Positions 15,922-22,826 of a DNA stretch of 29,852 nt are shown piece by piece. The stretch comes from a virus, in IMG/VR virus record IMGVR_UViG_3300025133_000447, positions 1 to 29,852 of that record. One strand, given 5' to 3'. Position 1 is the first letter of the stretch. The number at the start of each line of letters is the position of its first letter. A program made the position numbers and the translations under genes. The notes below the pieces were generated by a model. The model saw only the letters and a list, made by a program, of their open reading frames with translations, searched no databases and was not told the DNA's origin.

Positions 15922-16521
15922 ATGCCTAAATATATATTAAAAGAAGAACTTGAAAAATATGAGATAAAAACGGGAACATCTGGAGTTGTTGTTCCTTTAG
16001 ATGAACTTGCTATATTACGAGCTGATACTTTTTCTCGGGGCATGGAACAACGAAAGCCTAACGAAAAGCAATATCAAGACGATGGTAAGAATATTAAGAA
16101 AAGAACAGGCACTGGAAAAAAAGCTGAATTAGCGGTGGAACAAATTATCCAAGAAACGTACACTGATGATACTATTAGTGATACATCTGAGCACAGCCAT
16201 CCAGATTTAAAGTCATTAGGCATGGAGATAGGAGTAAAAGGAGTTACACCTCCAAATTTTCCGGTTATTTTTAAAAAATCAAAGATTCCCGAAATAATTG
16301 CTATTGTGTCCCCAACATATGTAAAAGTATTGGGAGTTGCATCTGTAGACAATTTAAACACTTTTCAGTGGGATGATGGTATAGGAGACCCAAACCTTAG
16401 AAAAAAAGGATATAAAACAACTTTTTGGAACCTTGAGACCATTATGCCCTTTCGTTCCAGAAAAGAATTAGAAGAGATATATCACTTTACTAAACTGGGA
16501 CAATATATTGACTGGGACTAA
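15922..16521 (+). CDS. Putative PD-(D/E)xK-like nuclease
   Basis: A 199-residue protein starting three bases after the polymerase stop. Its centre looks like a restriction endonuclease fold: a helix with E69 (TGKKAELAVEQII), then HSHPDL with D95, then MEIGVKGV with E102 and K106, then beta strands (EIIAIVSPTYVKVLGV). The spacing in E102-I-G-V-K106 departs from the usual (D/E)-x-K. The tail has aromatic residues (YHFTKLGQYIDWD). A nuclease role, perhaps host DNA degradation or repair, is inferred. No neighbouring methylase is present, so a restriction-modification pair is unlikely. Confidence 0.5.
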   Translation: MPKYILKEELEKYEIKTGTSGVVVPLDELAILRADTFSRGMEQRKPNEKQYQDDGKNIKKRTGTGKKAELAVEQIIQETYTDDTISDTSEHSHPDLKSLGMEIGVKGVTPPNFPVIFKKSKIPEIIAIVSPTYVKVLGVASVDNLNTFQWDDGIGDPNLRKKGYKTTFWNLETIMPFRSRKELEEIYHFTKLGQYIDWD

Positions 16522-16534
16522 AAAACTGATAGAA

Positions 16535-16540
16535 TATAAT
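16535..16540 (+). promoter_or_regulatory. Third TATAAT-like box before DUF3310 gene
   Basis: TATAAT lies in the 23-base gap before ATG 16545, within GATAGAATATAATAAC. If used as a -10 box, transcription would begin at or next to the start codon, giving a nearly leaderless mRNA. The surrounding bases match the other two promoter-like elements only in part, so this may be chance in AT-rich DNA. Confidence 0.3.
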
Positions 16541-16544
16541 AACA

Positions 16545-16817
16545 ATGGGCAAATATAACGAAGACAAAATAATTGAAGAAATTAGTACCTATGTGAATAA
16601 CACATATGACCAGCATTATAGTGAGGGTGAAGTACAGACTTTGGATTTTATTGAAGCCTGTGGTGATGCTAAGGCATTCTGTAGAAGTAATATACTAAAG
16701 TATGCTTCAAGATATGATAAGAAGGGCACACCTAGAAAAGATATATTAAAAATAATACACTATGCAATGTTACTATTGCATTTTAACGATAAGGAGGACA
16801 CAGATGGCAAAAGTTAG
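16545..16817 (+). CDS. DUF3310-like small phage protein
   Basis: A 90-residue protein. The segments QHYSEGEVQTLDFIEACG, SNILKYASRYDKKGT and DILKIIHYAMLLL follow the pattern of DUF3310, a family common in phage genomes (often H-Y-x-x-G-x-x-x-T-x-D-F-I, then N-I-x-K-Y-x-x-R-Y, then D-L-K-K-A). The biochemical role of the family is not settled; it is often near nucleotide metabolism genes, as here. No clear ribosome binding site is visible. Its 3' end overlaps the ribosome binding site and start of the next gene. Confidence 0.75.
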   Translation: MGKYNEDKIIEEISTYVNNTYDQHYSEGEVQTLDFIEACGDAKAFCRSNILKYASRYDKKGTPRKDILKIIHYAMLLLHFNDKEDTDGKS

Positions 16818-17022
16818 TGGGCATTTAGGATTTACATTTAGAGTAGGGGCATTGGACCTGAATCAATATGGTAGGGTAGATTTGAATATAGACCAAATAG
16901 ATACAGAATTACCTATAGAGCCGCAAATAGAAGACGCTAAAAAGGTAGCTGATGTTATTTGGGATGTGCTAAAAGGCAAAATAGACGCTAAGATTGAGGA
17001 CATATTAGATGAGGGAAAATAA
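16804..17022 (+). CDS. Small acidic protein, unknown
   Basis: A 72-residue protein. I chose ATG 16804 because it has a TAAGGAGG ribosome binding site at the right distance; the frame stays open to an earlier ATG at 16762, which would lie well inside the DUF3310 gene. The N-terminal half is beta-like (HLGFTFRVGALDL), and the C-terminal half is an acidic helix (EDAKKVADVIWDVLKGKIDA). No family is recognised. It overlaps the next gene by 14 bases. Confidence 0.6.
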   Translation: MAKVSGHLGFTFRVGALDLNQYGRVDLNIDQIDTELPIEPQIEDAKKVADVIWDVLKGKIDAKIEDILDEGK

Positions 17023-17269
17023 CGAACCTATAAGGGCATCAGTTTTAGAATCTGTTCTCGGTGAAAGAGAGCGACAAGAATTACTGTGGGGTCAACAAAA
17101 CCATGATGATGCTTGGTGGAATATCCTAGCTACGGAAAAGAATGGGGATATTGCAGAGGAGATTTTTTCTCAAAGTGATACTAAATTATTTATAGAACTT
17201 GTACAAACGTGTGCTACTTACTTTGCGTGGGCTGAATGCGTTAGACGGAGGGTGATGAATGGAAAATAA
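17009..17269 (+). CDS. MazG-like / DUF550-like NTP-PPase-type protein
   Basis: An 86-residue helical protein. It has ERERQELLWGQQNHDDAWW, then LATEKNGDIAEEIF, then LFIELVQTCATYFAWAECV, the arrangement seen in phage proteins related to all-alpha NTP pyrophosphohydrolases (ER-x-RQ, an acidic E-x-x-GE-like helix, then EL-x-Q-x-A). Here the second motif is EKNGDIAEE, so metal ligands could be E and D residues. If active it would hydrolyse nucleoside triphosphates, for example to clean the dNTP pool. The family match is by pattern only. It overlaps both neighbours. Confidence 0.6.
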   Translation: MRENNEPIRASVLESVLGERERQELLWGQQNHDDAWWNILATEKNGDIAEEIFSQSDTKLFIELVQTCATYFAWAECVRRRVMNGK

Positions 17270-18200
17270 TGCTGAAGAAGCAATACAAAAAATGCTAAAA
17301 AACAAAAAACTAAACTTCCAGTTGGGGAATAGCAACGCTTTTACAACGAATAGAATCCCTTTTAACATACCAGCATTAGATAAATTGACTGGTGGGGGAA
17401 TCCCATTTAAAAAGATGACTCTTATATACGGTCCTACTAACGTGGGAAAGTCTTATCTAGCGTCTCAGATAGTTGTAAATGCTCAGAAAATGGGTGGTAA
17501 GGCTGTTTGGATAGATACAGAGCTTTCATATGACAAAGACTGGATGGCTACGTGTGGAGTAGATGCTAAAAAAATATTAGTATCACAGCCAACTACGGGT
17601 GAAGAAGCTATGGAGCATGTTAGAGAAGCTATGATAGCAGGATTTGAAGTTATTGTGCTGGATAGTATTGCAGGGTTAGTACCAGCGAATGTGGCTGCAG
17701 AAGACTTTGGGTTTAGTCCAATGGCTTGGCAAGCAAGATTTGTAAATAGTTCGTTCCCTAAATTATTTCCACACCTACAAAATGGGTCAGCTTTTGTGGC
17801 TATAAATCAAGTACGTGCTAGTATGGGACCTGTGGCATTAGATAACATGCCAGCGGGACAAGGACAAGTATTCTTTGCCCATTCTATTATGCAAGTCCAA
17901 CGGAAAGGTTGGATAGAAGAGAAAGAACAAAAAGTTGGGTTTAATATGAATATTAGACTAAGAAAGACAAAGACAGGTGGGGAAAATTGGGATTCCGCTA
18001 TTGTTCCTTTCCGTGTTGAGGGGGGTATAGATGTCCTAGAAAGCTTTATTAGAGATGGTATTGAGGCTAAACTAATAACACAGGCTGGGGCGTGGTATAC
18101 TTATGGGGATGTGAAAGCTATGGGTATGAATGGATTAAAAGCAAAGTTTATCGAAGACGAAAAATTGTTTGAAAAACTAAAAGATGAACTTACCTCCTAG
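17259..18200 (+). CDS. recA: RecA/UvsX-like recombinase
   Basis: A 313-residue recombinase that would form filaments on single-stranded DNA and drive strand exchange. Walker A is GPTNVGKS (G58 to S65), and Walker B ends VIVLDS with D134. VWIDTEL carries the catalytic Glu at the expected place. AINQVRASMG matches loop L1/L2-linked Gln region (the allosteric Gln of RecA), and QRKGWIEE lies downstream. Near the C terminus, AGAWYTYGD followed by MNGLKAKF resembles the end of the RecA core. It lacks the long bacterial C-terminal domain. It heads a recombination gene set and overlaps the preceding gene by 11 bases and the next by 17. Confidence 0.9.
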   Translation: MENNAEEAIQKMLKNKKLNFQLGNSNAFTTNRIPFNIPALDKLTGGGIPFKKMTLIYGPTNVGKSYLASQIVVNAQKMGGKAVWIDTELSYDKDWMATCGVDAKKILVSQPTTGEEAMEHVREAMIAGFEVIVLDSIAGLVPANVAAEDFGFSPMAWQARFVNSSFPKLFPHLQNGSAFVAINQVRASMGPVALDNMPAGQGQVFFAHSIMQVQRKGWIEEKEQKVGFNMNIRLRKTKTGGENWDSAIVPFRVEGGIDVLESFIRDGIEAKLITQAGAWYTYGDVKAMGMNGLKAKFIEDEKLFEKLKDELTS

Positions 18201-18498
18201 AGACTATACCCAACAAGAAGAAATTATAGCTCAATGGTTATCTAAGTTTGGATTAAGTTACGAACCCCAAGCTTATTATCATCCGTATGTAGTAGATTTT
18301 TACATACCTGAAATAAAAACGGTTGTGGAAGCGGATGGAGTATATGGTCATTTAGGTAAGAGGGATAGGAAAAGGGACTCAGACCTTTTATCCTTGGAAG
18401 ATATAGATTATATTATTCATATAAAAGAAAAAACAAACGAAAAAATAAAAGACCAACTTTGGTTGGAACTAAATAATTTAGATAAAGGTTTAGAATGA
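18184..18498 (+). CDS. DUF559/Vsr-like endonuclease
   Basis: A 104-residue protein of the PD-(D/E)xK superfamily. The core reads YVVDFYIP with D38, then VVEADGVYGH with E49, D51 and H56, then RDRKRDSDLL with an Arg-Asp pair, then DYIIHI. This is the DUF559 layout, related to very short patch repair endonucleases. It overlaps the recombinase gene by 17 bases and is followed by the Cas4-like nuclease, so it probably acts in repair or in resolving recombination intermediates. The substrate cannot be told from sequence. Confidence 0.75.
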   Translation: MNLPPRDYTQQEEIIAQWLSKFGLSYEPQAYYHPYVVDFYIPEIKTVVEADGVYGHLGKRDRKRDSDLLSLEDIDYIIHIKEKTNEKIKDQLWLELNNLDKGLE

Positions 18499-19154
18499 TA
18501 CAGAAAAGGAAAGCTAATCCAGCCCATAGACAAGATATGTGGCTAAAAGATTTGATAGATGAGCACTTAGAGGGGACAATGACTTCTAGGGGTGTACAGG
18601 TGTTTTACCCATCTGTTATAAGTAACTCATGCGATAGATATGTATGGTTATGTTACAATGGACGTATGGTAGACAGACCCTTACCAGCAGTTTTGGAGAG
18701 AATTTTCCAGAACGGTAGTTTTTTAGAAGAACGAGTTGGGAAGTGGTTTTCTGAAATGGGTATACTGATTGACAGAGAGGTTTCTGTAAAGTATGAAATC
18801 CCGGCGATTTCTGGCAGGATAGACTTTCTGATTAGGCATGCTAATTATGGGGTAATACCTATTGAGTTGAAGTCTATTAATACATCAAAGTTTGATGCAT
18901 TACGAAAACCATTGCCAGAACACAACATTCAAATTCAAATGTATCTTAATATGGGGAACTATGAAAAGGGAACGGTGTTATATGAGAATAAAAATAACCA
19001 AAAAATAAAAGCTTTTTTAGTAGATAAAGACCCAGAACATTGGGCTGATATATTAGAGAGGTGTTTTAAGATTAAAGACATGTTAGCAATGCCTGAAAAA
19101 TGTACGGGACCTAGGTATTGTGACTGTCGATTAGTAGAAGAAGGATTGTTATAA
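18495..19154 (+). CDS. Cas4/RecB-like nuclease with four-cysteine Fe-S set
   Basis: A 219-residue nuclease. The RecB-type active site is D110 (SGRIDFLI), E124-L-K126 (IPIELKS) and Q146-x3-Y150 (QIQMY). Four cysteines lie as in Cas4 and AddB: one before the nuclease core (C46, in SNSCDRY; C53 is nearby) and three at the C terminus (C203, C209, C211), so a 4Fe-4S cluster is likely. Phage Cas4-like enzymes process DNA ends, and here it would supply single strands for the RecA-like protein. No CRISPR array or cas gene is nearby, so a phage recombination role is preferred. It overlaps the previous gene by four bases. Confidence 0.85.
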   Translation: MIQKRKANPAHRQDMWLKDLIDEHLEGTMTSRGVQVFYPSVISNSCDRYVWLCYNGRMVDRPLPAVLERIFQNGSFLEERVGKWFSEMGILIDREVSVKYEIPAISGRIDFLIRHANYGVIPIELKSINTSKFDALRKPLPEHNIQIQMYLNMGNYEKGTVLYENKNNQKIKAFLVDKDPEHWADILERCFKIKDMLAMPEKCTGPRYCDCRLVEEGLL

Positions 19155-19654
19155 TGGAAGAGCGAGAGACAAAATGGACCCCTATGAAAGCATTAGGGAG
19201 GGTGTCTAAGAGAATTGACTCATTAGGTATACCTATATTTGACCCAAAACTACCAGAGTATGAAGGATTAGATTTTTCTGATTTATCAAAAGCTTCGGAT
19301 AAAGACCTAGAAAGGTTCCTAACTATGTATGGGGGATACAATGCTTTTCTACAAACGAAAGTAGCTGACATTGAAGCCACTGTAGGTGCTTTAGAAGCAT
19401 CATTTAATGAAGGTTACAGTAAAGCTTCGTTTAGACTATCCCAAGAGCATGAAAAAGCGGGGCGTAAAAAAGCTACTAAAGATGAATTGAAGGGTGAAAT
19501 TATGGAAAAGTATGATGCCTTAGTTCAACTAAGAAGAGATATTATAGAACAAGCAGCTGAATTGAAAAGACTTAGGGGGTTGTTAGAAACATATAAAGAA
19601 GCTTACGGAACGGTAAGTAGGGTAGTCACAGTAAGAACTACGGATAAATACTAA
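19154..19654 (+). CDS. Coiled-coil protein in recombination module, unknown
   Basis: A 166-residue protein whose ATG overlaps the nuclease gene stop. It has a short N-terminal part with aromatic and Pro residues (WTPMKALGRVSKRIDSLGIP), a middle helix region, and a long charged C-terminal helix (IMEKYDALVQLRRDIIEQ) that looks like a coiled coil. No cysteine is present. It lies between the Cas4-like nuclease and the RuvC-like resolvase, all with start-stop contacts, so it may be an accessory factor for recombination (for instance a loader or mediator). The function is unknown. Confidence 0.65.
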   Translation: MEERETKWTPMKALGRVSKRIDSLGIPIFDPKLPEYEGLDFSDLSKASDKDLERFLTMYGGYNAFLQTKVADIEATVGALEASFNEGYSKASFRLSQEHEKAGRKKATKDELKGEIMEKYDALVQLRRDIIEQAAELKRLRGLLETYKEAYGTVSRVVTVRTTDKY

Positions 19655-20109
19655 TGGCAAACTATTTAGGATTAGACACATCAAGTAAAGCTATACATGG
19701 GGCTGTCGTAGACGACGCAGAAGCCCTTGTGGGACTATACAAATGGTCTAGTGATAAGAAACTATCCGCTGCAAGATTCCCTGAAATTGTGGTAGATTTT
19801 TCGGAAGAAATGAGTAAAATAAATATAACAGATAAAGCAGCTGTAGAGGCTGCAATCTTCGTACAAAACCGAAGGTCCTTGATTTCTTTAGCTAATATAA
19901 TAGGAGCAGTGTGGGCAGTACTTGTTTTAAATGACATTGATACAGCACTTATACATCACGCTGAATGGAAAAAAGAAATCTTAGGTAAAGGAAGTTTGAA
20001 GAAAGATGCAATCATGAAGTTTGCAATAGAAAAGTGGGGAGATAGATTCCCCGAACAAGATTACGCTGATGCAGCATGTATAGCGTTATGGAATAAGAGG
20101 AGGTTCTAG
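19654..20109 (+). CDS. RuvC-like Holliday junction resolvase
   Basis: A 151-residue protein of the RNase H / RuvC fold. The N terminus begins with a strand carrying D8 (YLGLDTSSK). A second acidic residue is E65 (AAVEAAIF). The C terminus has D136 and D139 (EQDYADAACIALW), as in RuvC, where four acidic residues bind two metal ions and cut four-way junctions. The basic WKKEILGKGSLKKD segment could contact DNA. It ends the recombination gene set and immediately precedes packaging genes, so it could also clear branched DNA before packaging, as T4 gp49 and T7 gp3 do. Confidence 0.85.
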   Translation: MANYLGLDTSSKAIHGAVVDDAEALVGLYKWSSDKKLSAARFPEIVVDFSEEMSKINITDKAAVEAAIFVQNRRSLISLANIIGAVWAVLVLNDIDTALIHHAEWKKEILGKGSLKKDAIMKFAIEKWGDRFPEQDYADAACIALWNKRRF

Positions 20110-20110
20110 T

Positions 20111-20626
20111 ATGATAGGTGCAGGTGGACTAAGTAAAGTAGTAAGAAGATTCCAAATGTTCTTTCCGGGTAAGAAGGAAGAACCTAAAAGGGAATATAAA
20201 GATAAGTTTCCCAAGAAACTTCCAACTTTAGAAGATGTAAAAAAAGAGTATGGTGCTGTTGTTTGGTGTAAGTTTGCTAAATGTGGTAGTAACCAACAAG
20301 TAAAAAATTTACAGAGAACCACAGGGAGCATACTAAAAAGAACAAACTATACACCAATTGTCGAACAAGAACACATATGGGCTGGAATATGTACTAGGGG
20401 TGAGATAGGAATGCAATTCAATGAAATAAGATTACCCGGGGGGTCTAAGGTAAAGGTTCCAAGTTGTTACACAGCACATACAGATAAAACAGGATACTGG
20501 GATTTCTCCCAATTTCTAAACTCAGATGGAAGTCCATTAGGGGGTAATATTGACTCTCAAAATGTTTCTGATGCTGGATACGGAATGATGGATGATAACA
20601 GTATATATGACCAATTTAAAGACTAA
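20111..20626 (+). CDS. Unknown protein upstream of terminase genes
   Basis: A 171-residue protein with a GGAGG ribosome binding site inside the end of the resolvase gene. The first 45 residues are very basic (KVVRRFQMFFPGKKEEPKRE). There is a C-x4-C pair (WCKFAKCG), and two later single cysteines (GICTRG, SCYTAH) that could complete a metal site. The C terminus is acidic and polar (GYGMMDDNSIYDQFKD). The C-x4-C pair resembles one at the C terminus of the large terminase subunit (CKETVC). No family is recognised; a DNA-binding or packaging helper is a guess. Confidence 0.6.
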   Translation: MIGAGGLSKVVRRFQMFFPGKKEEPKREYKDKFPKKLPTLEDVKKEYGAVVWCKFAKCGSNQQVKNLQRTTGSILKRTNYTPIVEQEHIWAGICTRGEIGMQFNEIRLPGGSKVKVPSCYTAHTDKTGYWDFSQFLNSDGSPLGGNIDSQNVSDAGYGMMDDNSIYDQFKD

Positions 20627-20634
20627 CTAAGATT

Positions 20635-21135
20635 ATGCCTAAACATATACCAGAAGAAACAAAACTAAAAGCAATGCGAATGTACCTCCAAGGAGATAAA
20701 TCAGCTAAACAAATAGCAGAAGAACTTTCTATAAATGGTGTGGTGGTAAGCCCTCCTACTATATATGCATGGGCTAAGAAAGAAAGTTGGGGTGACCAAA
20801 AAGCTGTAGCTATCTCAGACCAACAGCAGAAAATTGCTGAGTCAGAGGGACAACGATTTGCTCGAATGCAATCAGAACAGTTGGATAGTTACTCTCAGAT
20901 AGCTGGACAAGCTTCAGAAGACCTAAAGGGATTGCAGTTTGACCGAGCCTTAGATGCTGCACGAGCAGCAGACATAGGTATAAAAGGACAGAGAGAAGTT
21001 CTGCAAGGAATGATTAACATGGAATTTGTTCAAGATATCATGAGTGTTTTGATTGAAGAAATTTCTGATAATGAAACCCTACAAAGAATCGGTATCAAAC
21101 TAAAAGCTATTGAACAAAAACATAGGGATATATAG
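20635..21135 (+). CDS. terS: Terminase small subunit
   Basis: A 166-residue protein. The N terminus (about residues 7-52) is a helix-turn-helix of the kind found in small terminase subunits: EETKLKAMRMYLQGDKSAKQ, then VVVSPPTIYAWAKKESWGDQK. The rest is a long helical part (EGQRFARMQSEQLDSYSQIA, then later FVQDIMSVLIEEIS), suitable for ring oligomerisation. It recognises the packaging site and recruits the large subunit, whose gene starts two bases after its stop. The HTH plus helical rod layout and this position make the call secure. Confidence 0.85.
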   Translation: MPKHIPEETKLKAMRMYLQGDKSAKQIAEELSINGVVVSPPTIYAWAKKESWGDQKAVAISDQQQKIAESEGQRFARMQSEQLDSYSQIAGQASEDLKGLQFDRALDAARAADIGIKGQREVLQGMINMEFVQDIMSVLIEEISDNETLQRIGIKLKAIEQKHRDI

Positions 21136-21137
21136 AA

Positions 21138-22802
21138 ATGCCTAAAGATATTGTAAGTGTTGAGGGTGCCTTTGATTTACTCTCTAAAGGTCTTATGGAA
21201 CAGAAAAAGTATGATGTGGGTTCCTTTAAAGATTTTGTTCAGAATATTTGGAGCTTATCATATGATAATCCTGAATATTTCAAAGCTTGGCACGTTGGGG
21301 TATTAGCTGAAGACATACAAGAATGTGTAGAAACAGGTATGAATTATGTAGGAGTGCTCCCTAGAGGGCATTTTAAGTCAACTATTCTAGGACATGCGTT
21401 TAGTGTATGGAGGTTATTGACCGCCCCTAGAGACATGTCTGTACTTTACTTATCCTACAGTGATGGAATGGCTAAATATCATATTGCTGAGATAAATAAA
21501 GTGATTGCTAGGAACCCAGTCATCACAGAAATGTTGGTAAATAGAAATCCAAAAGCTGATTATTCGGCTAGATTTTATAAGAACAATCAACCTATGGAAA
21601 TAATGCATGGTGGTTTGTTTTCTTTCAAACGAGGTATGCACGTGAATGGTGCTTTGATTGCTGATGACGTTCTGAGAGACCCAGAGAACCCTTTAAACAT
21701 GGGTCAAATTACTAAGGTGGAAGACCACTTCATGACAGAAAGTTTGTTTATTCCTTTAAAGGGGGTTCCAGTTATTGTTGTAGGTACACCTATGATGCCG
21801 GGAGACTTATTATCTAAGCTCCAAGAAGACCCTAGATTCAAATCTAGAGTTCTTCCTGCGTTAGACCCTCTTCCCGGGCGAAGAGTATTGATGCCAGAGT
21901 TATATACAGAAGACTATTTATTAGCACAACAGAAAGCTAGACCTAAATCGTTTGCTTCTGAGTTTATGTTAGTTCCTCACTTTGCTACGGAGTCTTATTT
22001 TGATGCTGAAGATATTGAAAAATGTGAAGATGCTACATTAAGGTCTGTCCCAGCGACTAAGAAATATAAGGATTGGGAAACTGGAGACCAGACGTTTGGA
22101 GGTTTCGATGTAGGTAAGAAAAAACATCCATCGCATTTAGTTATCTTTAGGAAACGAGGGGAGAACATCCAACAAATACATCATTCTTTCTTAGATGGCT
22201 GGAGTTACTCAGACCAAATAGAATATTTAAATGAAGTTGCAGATAATTTTGATTTAACTTCAGGGTACATAGATAACACACGTGGGGAATTAGAGGACCG
22301 AGGATTAGACGCTAGATGGAGAGGAATGCATTTCTCCCAAAAAAGTAAAAATACTATGGCTTCAGTCTTTGAAAATTTCGTTCATGGTGGTAAAATAAAG
22401 TTAATCAAAGACGAAAGACAGAAGCATCAGATACTGTCTGTAAGTAATGAATTGAAAGCACCCGACACACCTCTAGGACATGGGGATGCCTTTTTCTCAA
22501 TTGCAATGGCTTTACAGGCGGTTCATGACACAGCATATAAGTTTGTAGATTTGGGAAGTGCAGCGGATTGGTTTAATGCAATCAGTCCCGGTGAGACCCC
22601 TGAGAGTAGGCAAAAACAACGTGATGAACAAACTGGTTTGGTCCAAGGTGAGAATAAACCACATCCATTAAAAATGGAGCCCGTTAATGAAGTTGAACGA
22701 GCCAGCAGTGCTCCAAACCCACAGTGTAAAGAAACTGTGTGTAATGCTAATTTCTGGGTCCCCGAAAGAGGATTGTGTTTATACTGCGGTCATAGACAGT
22801 AA
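21138..22802 (+). CDS. terL: Terminase large subunit (packaging ATPase and nuclease)
   Basis: A 554-residue motor protein. The ATPase Walker A is LPRGHFKST (residues 74-82), and Walker B is ALIADD with D176-D177, where the usual catalytic Glu is an Asp. The nuclease part has D324 (GGFDVGKKK), D379 (GYIDNTRGE) and D450 (GHGDAF), fitting the RNase H-like fold that cuts concatemers. The C terminus has an added zinc-finger-like set C530-x4-C535 and C547-x2-C550, uncommon in terminases. The gene follows the small subunit with two bases between. It is followed not by portal but by nrdJ. Confidence 0.92.
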   Translation: MPKDIVSVEGAFDLLSKGLMEQKKYDVGSFKDFVQNIWSLSYDNPEYFKAWHVGVLAEDIQECVETGMNYVGVLPRGHFKSTILGHAFSVWRLLTAPRDMSVLYLSYSDGMAKYHIAEINKVIARNPVITEMLVNRNPKADYSARFYKNNQPMEIMHGGLFSFKRGMHVNGALIADDVLRDPENPLNMGQITKVEDHFMTESLFIPLKGVPVIVVGTPMMPGDLLSKLQEDPRFKSRVLPALDPLPGRRVLMPELYTEDYLLAQQKARPKSFASEFMLVPHFATESYFDAEDIEKCEDATLRSVPATKKYKDWETGDQTFGGFDVGKKKHPSHLVIFRKRGENIQQIHHSFLDGWSYSDQIEYLNEVADNFDLTSGYIDNTRGELEDRGLDARWRGMHFSQKSKNTMASVFENFVHGGKIKLIKDERQKHQILSVSNELKAPDTPLGHGDAFFSIAMALQAVHDTAYKFVDLGSAADWFNAISPGETPESRQKQRDEQTGLVQGENKPHPLKMEPVNEVERASSAPNPQCKETVCNANFWVPERGLCLYCGHRQ

Positions 22803-22826
22803 AAGAAAATATAAGGAGGAATAAAA

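Noticed and set aside
15922-16521. Restriction-modification system
   Set aside because: There is no methyltransferase gene in the window, so a restriction enzyme role is not supported.
18495-19154. Cas4-like gene as part of a phage CRISPR system
   Set aside because: No cas1, cas2 or repeat array is present, and the neighbours are recombination genes.
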